DNA from: an uncultured Paraburkholderia sp.
GTDB lineage: Bacteria; Pseudomonadota; Gammaproteobacteria; Burkholderiales; Burkholderiaceae
NCBI GenBank assembly: GCA_940746715.1
Contig: CALNWN010000015.1
Span: 1 to 64,000 of the forward strand
Length of the DNA stretch: 64,000 nucleotides
Reading direction: 5' to 3'
The position numbers were made by a program, and so were the translations under genes. How positions within the stretch are numbered: position 1 is the stretch's first letter; each line of letters begins with the position of its first letter. The notes under the pieces are model-generated. The model worked only from the letters and a program-made list of their open reading frames with translations. It ran no database searches and was not told the origin of the DNA. This document shows, piece by piece, positions 48,207 to 58,093 of this stretch.

Positions 48207-48439
48207 GCTCAGTCCTTTGCATCGATGCGAAGCATCGTTCGCACGTCATCGTGTCGCAGTGAATCGGCGACAGTTGCCCAAGCCGCTTCGCGATTGCGAA
48301 GAGGGCACTTGTCCTTGCCGCGAATCCGACGATACGCGGCTTGTTTGCCGTTCACCCGCCACGCTCGTGCATTCGTCCGCCAACGCCTGAAATCCGGAAA
48401 AAGCCCGGCGGCGCGGCAGCGAAAGCCTGCCCCGTGCGC

Positions 48440-49636
48440 TCAGTCCGCCTGCTTGCGCAGGAAAGCCGGAATGTCGTACGTGTCGACGCCCTTTTCCTGC
48501 AGCACCTGCACGTGCGAAGCCGCGGTGTCGCGCGACGTGCGCCACACAGCCGGCGTATCGAGCGCGCCGTAGTCGGCGGTGCTCGCGTGCGACGGCGTGG
48601 CGTACGAAGCGTGCTGAGCGGCGATCGGCTGATTGTCGGTGCCGGTGCGCAGGAGCGTCATCGGTGCCGATTGCTGCTTCTTCGCCGCACGGCCGAGACC
48701 CGTTGCCACGACCGTCACGCGCAGCGCGTCGCCCATTGCGTCGTCGTACACGGCGCCGAAGATCACCGTGGCGTCTTCCGCTGCGTAGCTCTTGATCGTG
48801 TTCATCACTTCGCGCGTTTCCGACAGACGCAGCGAACGGCTCGACGTGATGTTGACCAGCACGCCGCGCGCGCCCGACAGATCCACGCCTTCCAGAAGCG
48901 GGCTGGCAACAGCCTGCTCGGCTGCGAGACGCGCGCGATCGACGCCGGCCACCGTGGCCGTGCCCATCATCGCCTTGCCCTGCTCGCCCATCACCGTCTT
49001 CACGTCTTCGAAGTCGACGTTCACCAGACCGTCCACATTGATGATTTCCGCGATGCCGGCCACTGCGTTGTTCAGAACGTCGTCAGCGCACTGGAAGCAC
49101 TTGTCCATCTCGGCGTCGTCGCCCATCACCTCGAACAGCTTGTCGTTCAGAACGACGATCAGCGAGTCGACGTGATCCTCCAGTTGCTGCGAACCGGCTT
49201 CTGCCACACGCATGCGCTTGCCGCCTTCGAATTCGAACGGCTTGCTGACCACGCCAACAGTCAAGATACCCATTTCCTTGGCGATTTGCGCGACCACCGG
49301 CGCTGCGCCCGTGCCCGTGCCGCCGCCCATGCCGGCCGTGATGAAGACCATGTGCGCGCCGCGCAGTGCGTCGGCGATGCGCTCACGTGCTTCTTCCGCT
49401 GCGGCGCGGCCCATTTCCGGCTTGGCGCCGGCGCCCAAACCCGTGTTGCCCAACTGGATCACCGCGGTGGCGCGCGAACGCGACAGAGCCTGCGCGTCCG
49501 TGTTCATCACGATGAAGTCGACGCCTTGCACGCCCTTGTTGATCATGTGCTGAACGGCATTGCCGCCAGCGCCACCTACTCCGACCACCTTGATGATGGT
49601 GCCGTTCGTTTCGGTTTCCAGCATCTGGAATTCCAT
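48440..49636 (-). CDS. ftsZ: Cell division GTPase FtsZ
   Basis: Tubulin-like protein that forms the division ring. 398 aa from MEFQMLETETNGTIIKVVG; an in-frame upstream ATG is not conserved. The tubulin signature GGGTGTG is at 104-110, NTDAQAL near 45, and the synergy loop includes NVDFEDVKTVM. The C-terminal conserved peptide DTYDIPAFLRKQAD, which binds FtsA and ZipA, is intact. The distance to ftsA is 130 bp. The 48207-48439 gap after it holds nothing recognisable. Confidence 0.99.
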   Translation of the reverse strand: MEFQMLETETNGTIIKVVGVGGAGGNAVQHMINKGVQGVDFIVMNTDAQALSRSRATAVIQLGNTGLGAGAKPEMGRAAAEEARERIADALRGAHMVFITAGMGGGTGTGAAPVVAQIAKEMGILTVGVVSKPFEFEGGKRMRVAEAGSQQLEDHVDSLIVVLNDKLFEVMGDDAEMDKCFQCADDVLNNAVAGIAEIINVDGLVNVDFEDVKTVMGEQGKAMMGTATVAGVDRARLAAEQAVASPLLEGVDLSGARGVLVNITSSRSLRLSETREVMNTIKSYAAEDATVIFGAVYDDAMGDALRVTVVATGLGRAAKKQQSAPMTLLRTGTDNQPIAAQHASYATPSHASTADYGALDTPAVWRTSRDTAASHVQVLQEKGVDTYDIPAFLRKQAD

Positions 49637-49766
49637 GTTGCCTCCGTCAAGATAAAAAATTGCAGCCACTCGGCCGTTATTCGGCAGAAGATCGGGCAAC
49701 CTTCTGTCGCGCGCCAGCCGCCGGCACCAGCGCGTATTTCTGAACCTGTTCGGTAACGCGAATTCG

Positions 49767-50999
49767 TTAGAAGTTGCCGAGGAACCAGTCCTTCATGCGT
49801 GTGAACACCTGTCCCATCGACCCCGACTGTACCGCCACCTTGCGGCCGCGCATGCGTTGCGAGCGTCCTTCGACGAGCAGGCCCATCGCCGTCGAATAGC
49901 GCGGGTTGCGCACCACGTCCGCGAGACCGCCCGCGTATTCGGGCACGCCGATCCGCACCGGCTTCAGGAAAATGTCCTCACCCAGCTCGACCATGCCGAG
50001 CATCATCGACGCGCCGCCCGTCAGCACGACGCCGGAGCTCAGCAGCTCTTCGTAACCCGACTCGCGCACCACTTGCTGCACGAGCGAAAACAGTTCTTCG
50101 ACGCGCGGCTCGATCACCGCGGCGAGCGCCTGGCGCGACAGCGTGCGCGGACCGCGCTCGCCGAGACCTGGCACCTCGATCATTTCGTCCGGATCGGCGA
50201 GCGCCTGTTTGGCGATGCCGTAATCCACCTTGATGTCTTCCGCGTCCGGCGTCGGCGTGCGCAGCGCCATGGCGATGTCGCTCGTGATCTGGTCGCCGGC
50301 AATCGGAATCACGGCCGTGTGACGGATCGCGCCTTCGCTGAAAATCGCGATGTCCGTCGTGCCGCCGCCGATATCGACGAGCACCACGCCCAGTTCTTTT
50401 TCGTCTTCCGTCAGCACCGCGAGCGACGATGCGAGCGGCTGCAGAATCAGATCGTTCACTTCGAGCCCGCAGCGGCGCACGCACTTCACGATGTTCTGCG
50501 CCGCGCTCACCGCGCCGGTGACGATATGCACCTTCACTTCGAGGCGGATGCCGCTCATGCCGATCGGCTCGCGCACATCTTCCTGACCGTCGATGATGAA
50601 TTCCTGCGTGAGGATATGCAGCACCTGCTGGTCGGTCGGAATGTTGATCGCCTTCGCCGTCTCGATCACGCGCGCCACGTCGGCCTGCGTGACTTCCTTT
50701 TCCTTGATCGCCACCATGCCGCTCGAATTGAAGCTGCGGATGTGACTGCCGGCGATCCCGGTGAAGACGTTCGTGATCTTGCAGTCGGCCATCAGCTCGG
50801 CTTCTTCGAGCGCGCGTTGAATTGACTGCACGGTGGCTTCGATGTTCACCACCACGCCTTTCTTGAGCCCCTTCGATTCGCTCTGGCCGAGGCCGATCAC
50901 CTCGTAGTGACCTTCGCCCTTCAACTCGGCGACGATGGCCACGACCTTCGACGTCCCGATGTCGAGGGCGACCAGCAAGTCTTTATAGTCTTTACTCAT
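49767..50999 (-). CDS. ftsA: Cell division protein FtsA
   Basis: Actin-like ATPase that anchors FtsZ to the membrane. 410 aa. Starts KDYKDLLVALDIGTSKVVAIVAE (phosphate-binding loop 1), has VDIGGGTTDIAIF (phosphate 2) and LTGGASMMLGMVELG (adenosine motif). The C-terminal amphipathic membrane helix MKDWFLGNF is present. It follows ftsQ by 27 bp. Essential and intact. Confidence 0.99.
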   Translation of the reverse strand: MSKDYKDLLVALDIGTSKVVAIVAELKGEGHYEVIGLGQSESKGLKKGVVVNIEATVQSIQRALEEAELMADCKITNVFTGIAGSHIRSFNSSGMVAIKEKEVTQADVARVIETAKAINIPTDQQVLHILTQEFIIDGQEDVREPIGMSGIRLEVKVHIVTGAVSAAQNIVKCVRRCGLEVNDLILQPLASSLAVLTEDEKELGVVLVDIGGGTTDIAIFSEGAIRHTAVIPIAGDQITSDIAMALRTPTPDAEDIKVDYGIAKQALADPDEMIEVPGLGERGPRTLSRQALAAVIEPRVEELFSLVQQVVRESGYEELLSSGVVLTGGASMMLGMVELGEDIFLKPVRIGVPEYAGGLADVVRNPRYSTAMGLLVEGRSQRMRGRKVAVQSGSMGQVFTRMKDWFLGNF

Positions 51000-51026
51000 A
51001 GCGTGCTCATTGCGTGTGATGTCCCT

Positions 51027-51779
51027 TTACTTCTTGCCCTTGTCGGGTTCGCTGATAAAGCGCATGCCAGCGGCACGAATCGCGAAACCGTTCGGATAGC
51101 GCAAGTCCGCATACTCGATATCCTTTCCCCAACGTTGCGTCACCGCGCTCCAGGCCGCGGTCAGACGCTTGCTCCGATCGAGCAGCGTGTCCTGATTGCG
51201 TTCGCGCCCGAGTTCCACCTGCATGCCGTTCGACAGCTTCACCGTCCATGCGTAACGCGGCGACAGCGTCACTTCTTCCGGCGTGGCGTTCAGCGGCGCG
51301 AACCACTTCTGAAAGTCGTGATAGCGCGCGACCACTTCTTTCGCCGTACCGTCCGGGCCGTCGAACGCCGGCAGGTCTTCTTCCAGCTCGCCCTGATTCG
51401 CCGTGAAAAGCTCGCCGTCGACGCTCACCAGCTGATCGCTGCCCCACGTGCCAAGCGGTTTGTACTCCTCCAGCGTGACAGCCAGCGCGTTCGGCCAGAC
51501 GCGGCGCACGCTCGCGTGACGCACCCACGGCATCTGCTCGAACGCCTGGCGTGCGACGTCGAGATCCACCGTGAAAAAGTTGCCCTTCAGGCGACCCACC
51601 ACGCCCGCGCGAACCGTCGGCGAATTGATGTGCTCGGTATCGCCGTCGATCTGTATCTCGCGCAGCGCAAAATTGGGGCGCTGGATCAGCCAGTAACCGC
51701 CCGCCGCCAGCAGCACGAGCACCAGCAACGCATGCAATGCGCTGGCGGCGAGATTGAGCTGGCGAACGTTATTCCACAT
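51027..51779 (-). CDS. ftsQ: Cell division protein FtsQ
   Basis: 250 aa bitopic membrane protein of the divisome (FtsQLB). Short cytoplasmic N-terminus MWNNVRQLNLAAS, one membrane helix (about 13-34), then the POTRA domain (ALREIQIDGDTEHINSPTVRAGV) and the beta domain with ARQAFEQMPWVRHASVRRVWPN. 53 bp separate it from ddlB. Normal order. Confidence 0.97.
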   Translation of the reverse strand: MWNNVRQLNLAASALHALLVLVLLAAGGYWLIQRPNFALREIQIDGDTEHINSPTVRAGVVGRLKGNFFTVDLDVARQAFEQMPWVRHASVRRVWPNALAVTLEEYKPLGTWGSDQLVSVDGELFTANQGELEEDLPAFDGPDGTAKEVVARYHDFQKWFAPLNATPEEVTLSPRYAWTVKLSNGMQVELGRERNQDTLLDRSKRLTAAWSAVTQRWGKDIEYADLRYPNGFAIRAAGMRFISEPDKGKK

Positions 51780-51832
51780 AGTGTTTGCTTTCGGGTTGCC
51801 CCGCTTATTGCTTCGAACGATGCTGCTCTCGA

Positions 51833-52774
51833 TTAGTCCTTCAAGGTCAGCGCCAAGACGCCGACCACCAGTTCCTGATAGCTGATGCCCACCGCGCGCG
51901 CCGCTTTCGGCGGCAGCGAGTGGTCCGTCATGCCGGGCGCCGTGTTCACTTCCAGGAAGTACGGATTGCCGTCGGCGTCGAGCATGAAATCGGCGCGGCC
52001 CCAGTCGGTGCAGCCGAGCACGTCGAACGCGCGGCGCGCCAGCACTTTCATGCGCGTTTCTTCGGCAGGCGTCAGACCGCAGGGAATCAGATACTGCGTG
52101 TCGTTCGCGATGTACTTCGCGTGATAGTCGTAGAACTCGCCGGCCGGCACGATGCGGATCACGGGCAAGTCGAGATCGCCCGCGATGCACGCGGTGTATT
52201 CGCCGCCGCCCTCGATGCTCTTCTCGACCACAACGATGCGGTCGTACTTCACCGCTTCGACGAGTGCGGCCGGCAACGCGTCCGCGCTCTTCACCTTGAT
52301 CACGGCGACGCTCGAACCTTCGCTTGCCGGCTTCACGAAAAGCGGCAAACCGAGCTTCGCGACGATGTCTTGCGCGCGCGCTTCGTAGTCGTCGCCACGC
52401 ATGACGGCCTCGAACGGCGGCGTGGGAATGCCGAGTTGCTGCCACACGAGCTTGGTACGGAATTTATCCAGCCCGAGCGCCGAGCCGAGCACGCCGCTGC
52501 CGGTATATTTGATGCCGTAAAAATCCAGCGCGCCCTGAATCTGGCCGTTTTCGCCGTAGCCGCCGTGCAGCGCGTTGAACGCGCGCACGAAGCCTTCGTC
52601 CTTCAACGCGGCAAGCGGACGCTCGGCCGGATCGAACGGATGGGCGTCGACGCCGGCGTCGCGCAAACCTTGCAGCACGAGGCGCCCGGAATTGAGCGAC
52701 ACCTCGCGCTCAGCCGAATTGCCGCCGAGCAGCACTGCCACCTTGCCGAATTTGTTGGGTTCGATACTGCTCAT
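51833..52774 (-). CDS. ddlB: D-alanine-D-alanine ligase
   Basis: Makes the D-Ala-D-Ala dipeptide used by MurF. 313 aa ATP-grasp protein from MSSIEPNKFGKVAVLLGGNSAEREVS. HGGYGENGQIQG is the substrate loop, EGSSVAVIKVKS the ATP lid, and DFMLDADGNPYFLEVNTAPGMTDHSL the metal site. The start lies 1 bp from the murC stop. Essential for the wall and intact. Confidence 0.98.
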   Translation of the reverse strand: MSSIEPNKFGKVAVLLGGNSAEREVSLNSGRLVLQGLRDAGVDAHPFDPAERPLAALKDEGFVRAFNALHGGYGENGQIQGALDFYGIKYTGSGVLGSALGLDKFRTKLVWQQLGIPTPPFEAVMRGDDYEARAQDIVAKLGLPLFVKPASEGSSVAVIKVKSADALPAALVEAVKYDRIVVVEKSIEGGGEYTACIAGDLDLPVIRIVPAGEFYDYHAKYIANDTQYLIPCGLTPAEETRMKVLARRAFDVLGCTDWGRADFMLDADGNPYFLEVNTAPGMTDHSLPPKAARAVGISYQELVVGVLALTLKD

Positions 52775-52775
52775 C

Positions 52776-54179
52776 TCACACCTTCGTTTCCTGAGCGAGA
52801 CGACCCGGCACACCGCCGATCGAACCCGCGCCCATCGTGATCACCACATCGCCGTCGCGCACCACTGCTGCGAGCGCGCCCGGCACTTCGTCCACCGTAT
52901 CCACAAACACCGGCTCGACTTTGCCCGCGACGCGCAATGCGCGCGCGAGCGCGCGGCCGTCCGCCGCAACGATCAGCGCTTCGCCCGCCGAATACACTTC
53001 GGTCAGCACGAGCGCGTCCACCGTCGACAGCACCTTCACGAAGTCTTCGAAACAGTCGCGCGTGCGCGTGAAGCGGTGCGGCTGGAACGCGAGCACGAGG
53101 CGCCGCCCCGGAAACGCACCGCGCGCCGCCGCGACAGTCGCCGCCATTTCCACCGGGTGATGACCGTAGTCGTCGACCAGCGTATAGGTGCCCGCCGCCT
53201 GGCCGTCGGCGATTATGGGCACTTCGCCGTAACGCTGAAAGCGGCGGCCGACGCCGTTGAAATCGGCCAACGCTTGCTGGATATCGGCATCTTTCAGTTC
53301 GAGTTCAGTCGCAATGGCGATCGCGGCCAGCGCGTTCTGCACGTTGTGTTCGCCCGGCAGGTTCAGCGTGATGTCGAGCGGCGCCGCGTCTTCGCGCATC
53401 GCCGTGAAATGCATCTTGCCGTCGCGCGCTTCGACATTGACCGCGCGAACCTGTGCATCGGGCGCAAAACCATAACGGATGATCGGCTTCGATACGAACG
53501 GCAGAATTTCCTTCACGTTCGGATCGTCGACGCACAACACGGCGATGCCGTAAAACGGCAGACGGTGCGTGAATTCGATGAACACCTGCTTGAGCCGCGC
53601 GAAGTCGTGCCCATAGGTGTCCATATGATCGGCGTCAATGTTCGTGATGACTTCGATCACCGGAAACAGATTGAGGAACGACGCGTCGGACTCGTCCGCT
53701 TCCGCGACGATGAAGTCGCCCGTGCCGAGTCGCGCGTTCGCGCCGGCGCTGATGAGCCGTCCGCCGATCACGAAGGTCGGATCGAGGCCGCCCGCCGCGA
53801 GCACGCTTGCCACCAGCGAGGTCGTGGTGGTCTTGCCGTGCGTGCCGGCAATCGCAATGCCCTGCTTCAGGCGCATCAGTTCGGCGAGCATCACCGCGCG
53901 CGGCACGATCGGAATGCGGCGGTGACGCGCGGCCAGCACTTCCGGGTTGTCGCTACGCACTGCGGTGGAAACGACCACCGCATTGGCCCCTTCGATGTTT
54001 TCGGCCGCATGGCCGATCGCAATGCGCGCGCCGAGCGCGGCGAGGCGATCGGTGACGGCGTTGCTCGACAGATCCGAGCCGCTCACCTGATAGCCGAGAT
54101 TGACCAGCACCTCCGCGATGCCGCTCATGCCGACACCGCCGATGCCGACAAAATGAATATGTTTGACGATGTGTTTCAT
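52776..54179 (-). CDS. murC: UDP-N-acetylmuramate-L-alanine ligase
   Basis: Adds the first amino acid of the stem peptide. 467 aa from MKHIVKHIHFVGIGGVGMSGIAEVL. The P-loop is GTHGKTTTT (112-120), and the central and C-terminal domains have EADESDASFL and DDYGHHPVEMAATV. Its ATG overlaps the murG stop as ATGA. Related to Mpl at 4743 but clearly the de novo enzyme by context and by the C-terminal domain. Confidence 0.98.
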   Translation of the reverse strand: MKHIVKHIHFVGIGGVGMSGIAEVLVNLGYQVSGSDLSSNAVTDRLAALGARIAIGHAAENIEGANAVVVSTAVRSDNPEVLAARHRRIPIVPRAVMLAELMRLKQGIAIAGTHGKTTTTSLVASVLAAGGLDPTFVIGGRLISAGANARLGTGDFIVAEADESDASFLNLFPVIEVITNIDADHMDTYGHDFARLKQVFIEFTHRLPFYGIAVLCVDDPNVKEILPFVSKPIIRYGFAPDAQVRAVNVEARDGKMHFTAMREDAAPLDITLNLPGEHNVQNALAAIAIATELELKDADIQQALADFNGVGRRFQRYGEVPIIADGQAAGTYTLVDDYGHHPVEMAATVAAARGAFPGRRLVLAFQPHRFTRTRDCFEDFVKVLSTVDALVLTEVYSAGEALIVAADGRALARALRVAGKVEPVFVDTVDEVPGALAAVVRDGDVVITMGAGSIGGVPGRLAQETKV

Positions 54180-55294
54180 TGCTTTCCTTCTGGGCTCGCG
54201 CCCGAAATCGAACCCGCCACGGTGGCGCAAATCTGCGCCACCTGTTCCGTGGCGTCGGGTTTCGCGAGCGAGCGCGAACGCTCTGCCATCTGTGCGAGAC
54301 TTTCGCGCGTCTGACTGCGCAACCAGTCGGCAAGTTTTTCCGCCGACAGATCGCGTTGCTGCACGACCAGCGCTGCGCCGTTGTCGGCGAGAAACGCTGC
54401 ATTAGTGGTTTGATGATCATCCACCGCATACGGGAACGGCACGAACAACGCGGCCACACCGACCGCTGAAATCTCCGACACCGTCATCGCGCCCGAGCGG
54501 CAGATCACGAGATCTGCCTTCGCGTAGGCGCTCGTCATGTCGTCGATGAACGGCACGAGCTGCACGTCCGCGCCCGTTTGCAGTCCCGCTGCCGCGTAGT
54601 TCTCGCGCAGCGCGTCGATATGCTTCGCGCCCGCCTGATGCACGATGCGCGGCCGTTCCTGCGGAGCGAGCAGCGCGACCGCGCGCGGCACGACTTCATT
54701 GAGCGCCGCCGCACCCAGACTGCCGCCGACCACCAGCACATTCAGCGGACCGTTGCGTTGTGCATAGCGTGCTTTGGGCGCAATGGCGCGCGCAAGTTCC
54801 GCACGAATCGGATTGCCGGTCCATTCGCCGTGCGGCAGCGCATTCGGAAACGCGACGAGCACGCGTTTGGCGAGCTTCGCGAGCACCTTGTTCGCGAGCC
54901 CCGCAATCGAATTCTGTTCGTGCAGCACGAGCGGACGTCCGCTCAATGCAGTCATGAGGCCGGCCGGAAACGTAATGTAGCCGCCCATGCCGAGCACCAC
55001 GTCAGGCTTCACGCGACGCAGCACATTCAGGCTCTGCGTGCAGGCGCGCAGCAGATTCAGCGGCAGCATCAGCTTGGTCTTCAGCCCCTTGCCGCGGAGC
55101 CCGCCAAAGCGCACGTATTCCATCGGAATGCCGTGCTTCGGCACAAGCGTGGCTTCCATGCCCGCCGGGTTGCCGAGCCAGACGACTTTCCAGCCCCACG
55201 CCTGCATCAGATACGCGACCGCGAGCCCGGGGAACACGTGTCCCCCGGTGCCGCCGGCCATCACCATCAGCGTGCGTTGCTGGATGGAGATCAT
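54176..55294 (-). CDS. murG: Lipid II synthase (GlcNAc transferase)
   Basis: Transfers GlcNAc to lipid I at the inner membrane. 372 aa. The glycine-rich loop VMAGGTGGHVFPGLAVA lies near the N-terminus, a second one GGSLGAAALN in the C-domain, and the UDP-GlcNAc site around SGAMTVSEISAVG. It overlaps both neighbours by four bases (ATGA), so translation is coupled from ftsW to murC. Confidence 0.98.
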   Translation of the reverse strand: MISIQQRTLMVMAGGTGGHVFPGLAVAYLMQAWGWKVVWLGNPAGMEATLVPKHGIPMEYVRFGGLRGKGLKTKLMLPLNLLRACTQSLNVLRRVKPDVVLGMGGYITFPAGLMTALSGRPLVLHEQNSIAGLANKVLAKLAKRVLVAFPNALPHGEWTGNPIRAELARAIAPKARYAQRNGPLNVLVVGGSLGAAALNEVVPRAVALLAPQERPRIVHQAGAKHIDALRENYAAAGLQTGADVQLVPFIDDMTSAYAKADLVICRSGAMTVSEISAVGVAALFVPFPYAVDDHQTTNAAFLADNGAALVVQQRDLSAEKLADWLRSQTRESLAQMAERSRSLAKPDATEQVAQICATVAGSISGASPEGKQ

Positions 55295-56559
55295 ACTTTT
55301 CCTCCGCGCATGAGCACCCGGTTTTCGTAATCCACGCGCATCAGCACCGCAACGGCGACGCAGTTGAGCAGAATGCCCGAGCCGCCGTAACTGACGAGCG
55401 GCAATGTCAAACCTTTAGTGGGCAGCAAGCCGAGATTCACGCCCATATTGATGAACGTCTGCGCGCCGAACCAGAGGCCGATGCCTTTCGCGACGAGGCC
55501 CGCGAACGTGCGGTCGAGCGCAAGCGCCTGACGGCCGATCTCGAACGAGCGTCGCACGATCCAGTAGAACATCAGGATCACGACGAGCACGCCGACAAAG
55601 CCGAGTTCCTCGCCGATCACCGCCAGAATGAAGTCGGTATGCGCTTCCGGCAGATAGTTGAGTTTTTCGACGCTGCCGCCGAGCCCCACGCCGAACCACT
55701 CGCCGCGGCCAAAAGCGATCAGCGAGTGCGTCAATTGATACGCCTTGCCCTGCGCGTAGCGGTCGTCCCACGGATCGAGATACGCGAAGATCCGCTCGCG
55801 CCGCCACGGCGACGCCCACACGAGCAGGCTGAACGTGCCGACCGCGGTGGCGACGAGGCCGCCGAACAGCTTGCCGTTCACGCCGCCGAGAAAAAGCAGC
55901 CCCATCGCGATCGCGGCGATCACCATGAACGCGCCCATGTCCGGCTCGAGCAGCAGCAAGGCGCCGACGAAGCCGACCGCCATCGCCATCGGCAGGAAGC
56001 CTTTGGCAAAGCTGTGCATGTATTCCTGTTTGCGCACGGTGTAATTCGCCGCGTAGATCGTCACCGCGAGCTTCATGATTTCCGACGGCTGCATGTTCGT
56101 GATGCCGAGCGGAATCCAGCGGCGCGCGCCGTTTACGCCCTTGCCAACGTGCGGAATCAGCACGATCACCAGCGCCGCGAGTGCGATCAGAAAGAGCTTC
56201 GGCGCGTACTTGTCCCACGTCGAAATCGGAATGCGGAACGACACCACGCCGACCACGGCGCCCATGATCACGAAGATGATCTGACGCACGAGGAACGCGT
56301 AGTCGCGATACGACGCGTACTTCGGCGAGTCGGGCATCGCAATGGACGCCGAGTACACCATCACGACGCCGAGCCCGAGCAACGCGACGACAACCCACAG
56401 CAGCGAGTGGTCATAATCGAGCATGCGCGAACGCAGCGGCCGCACGCCGTTGACGGCGCTCGCGAGACCGCTGCCGCCCGTGCGGCCGCCGGCGCGTGCA
56501 GCGCCCGCCGTCTCGCCCGAGCCGCCCGCGCGCGAACCGAATCGTTCGGACCAGCTCAT
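55291..56559 (-). CDS. ftsW: Septal SEDS glycosyltransferase FtsW
   Basis: 422 aa from MSWSERFGSRAGG; residues 1-50 are a Gly/Ala/Arg-rich cytoplasmic tail, followed by ten membrane segments (LLWVVVALLGLGVVMVYSAS first). The catalytic Asp region is LLLEPDMGAFMV, and the loop motif GLPLVSYGGS-like appears as TKGLTLPLVSYGGSGI. It works with FtsI, encoded at 62273. The start overlaps the murD stop as ATGA. Confidence 0.97.
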   Translation of the reverse strand: MSWSERFGSRAGGSGETAGAARAGGRTGGSGLASAVNGVRPLRSRMLDYDHSLLWVVVALLGLGVVMVYSASIAMPDSPKYASYRDYAFLVRQIIFVIMGAVVGVVSFRIPISTWDKYAPKLFLIALAALVIVLIPHVGKGVNGARRWIPLGITNMQPSEIMKLAVTIYAANYTVRKQEYMHSFAKGFLPMAMAVGFVGALLLLEPDMGAFMVIAAIAMGLLFLGGVNGKLFGGLVATAVGTFSLLVWASPWRRERIFAYLDPWDDRYAQGKAYQLTHSLIAFGRGEWFGVGLGGSVEKLNYLPEAHTDFILAVIGEELGFVGVLVVILMFYWIVRRSFEIGRQALALDRTFAGLVAKGIGLWFGAQTFINMGVNLGLLPTKGLTLPLVSYGGSGILLNCVAVAVLMRVDYENRVLMRGGKV

Positions 56560-58070
56560 ATCATCGTCCCCCGTTCGGCGGCGATTTCTTCCACCGTGCT
56601 GCGGAAAACCGCTGCGCGATGCGCGTAACCCTTGAACATGTCGAAGCTCGCGCAAGCCGGCGACAACAACACGGCGTCGCCCGGTTGCGCGAGTGCGGCG
56701 GCGGCACGTGTGGCTTCTTCGAGCGTCGTGTGGTTTGTCATAGCGATGCCGGTGTCTTCAAGCGCCGCGCGGATCTGCGGCGCGTCGCGGCCGATCAGCA
56801 TCACGGCGCGGCACCAACGCATGACGGGCGCGGCAAGCGGCTCGAAGTCCTGGCCTTTGCCGTCGCCGCCTGCAATCAGCACGACGCGCTGCGCGAGGCC
56901 GTCGAGCGCGGCAACCGTCGCGCCGACGTTGGTGCCCTTGCTGTCGTCGACATAGTCGATGCCGTCGATCGACGCAATCAATTCCACGCGATGCGGCTCG
57001 CCGCGATATTCGCGCAAGCCGTGCAGCAGCCGCGCGCCGGGCAGGCCGATCGCGCGTGCGAGTGCATACGCGGCGAGCGCGTTCGCGGCGTTGTGCAGGC
57101 CGCGAACGCGCAGCGCATCCGCCGGCATCAAACGCTTCAGTGCGATATTCGGCGGCGTGACGGCTTCGTTCTTGCGACGGCGCTTCGGAGCCGGTTCGTC
57201 GCTCGCGTCGAGGTCGTGCGCTTCCACGAGCCACACCATGCCGTTCTCGCGCAGCAGGCCATAGTCACCGTCGTTCTTCGGCTCCGTTACGCCGAACGTG
57301 ACCATGTCCGCGTCGCTCGACTCGGGAGGCGCGAGCGCCATGACGCGCGCGTCGTCGCGATTCAGCACGCGCACGGTTTGTGTACCGAAAATGCGGCCCT
57401 TGGCGGCGGCATAGGCATCGAGCCCGCCGTGCCAGTCGAGATGATCCTGCGTGATGTTGAGAATCGCCGCCGCGTCCGGTTCGAAGGTATGCGAGGTTTC
57501 CAGCTGGAAGCTCGACAGTTCGAGCACCCACACGTCGGGCAGCGCGGTGTTGTCGATGGCTTCGCTCAGTTTGTCGAGCAGCGACGGGCTGATGTTGCCG
57601 GCCACCGCCACTTTCTTGCCCGCGCGCTCGCAGAGCAGGCCCGTGAGGCTCGTCGTCGTGGTCTTGCCGTTGGTGCCGGTGATCGCGAGCACCTTCGGCG
57701 CGTAGCCGCTTTCGCCGAGCGTCTTCAGCGCTTGCGAGAACAGTTCGAGTTCGCCCCACACGGGAATGCCCTGCTCGCGCGCCGCGGTGATCAGCGGCAA
57801 AAGGTCGGCGGCGAGCGGCGACAAGCCCGGGCTGATCGCGACGAGCTCCACACCTTCCAGGAGCACCGGCGAAAACGGGCCGCCGACAAACGCAGCGTCG
57901 ACGCCGTGCGCTTCCAGCGCGGACAGGTTCGGCGGCACCTCGCGCGTGTCGGCCACTCGCAGCCGACAGCCGTGCCGCGCGCACCAGCGCGCCATGGCGA
58001 GACCGGATTCACCCAGTCCCAGCACGAGCACCATCGGCTTTTGCCGATCCCGAAACTTCTCGCCGAACAT
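56556..58070 (-). CDS. murD: UDP-MurNAc-L-Ala:D-glutamate ligase
   Basis: 504 aa. N-domain MVLVLGLGESGLAMARWC, P-loop GTNGKTTTTS (132-141), metal and substrate motifs NITQDHLDWHG and DDSKGTNVGATVAAL. A charged insertion KRRRKNEAV lies in the C-half. 23 bp separate it from mraY. Essential and intact. Confidence 0.98.
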   Translation of the reverse strand: MFGEKFRDRQKPMVLVLGLGESGLAMARWCARHGCRLRVADTREVPPNLSALEAHGVDAAFVGGPFSPVLLEGVELVAISPGLSPLAADLLPLITAAREQGIPVWGELELFSQALKTLGESGYAPKVLAITGTNGKTTTTSLTGLLCERAGKKVAVAGNISPSLLDKLSEAIDNTALPDVWVLELSSFQLETSHTFEPDAAAILNITQDHLDWHGGLDAYAAAKGRIFGTQTVRVLNRDDARVMALAPPESSDADMVTFGVTEPKNDGDYGLLRENGMVWLVEAHDLDASDEPAPKRRRKNEAVTPPNIALKRLMPADALRVRGLHNAANALAAYALARAIGLPGARLLHGLREYRGEPHRVELIASIDGIDYVDDSKGTNVGATVAALDGLAQRVVLIAGGDGKGQDFEPLAAPVMRWCRAVMLIGRDAPQIRAALEDTGIAMTNHTTLEEATRAAAALAQPGDAVLLSPACASFDMFKGYAHRAAVFRSTVEEIAAERGTMI

Positions 58071-58093
58071 CGTCTGCTTCCTTTAATGCCTTC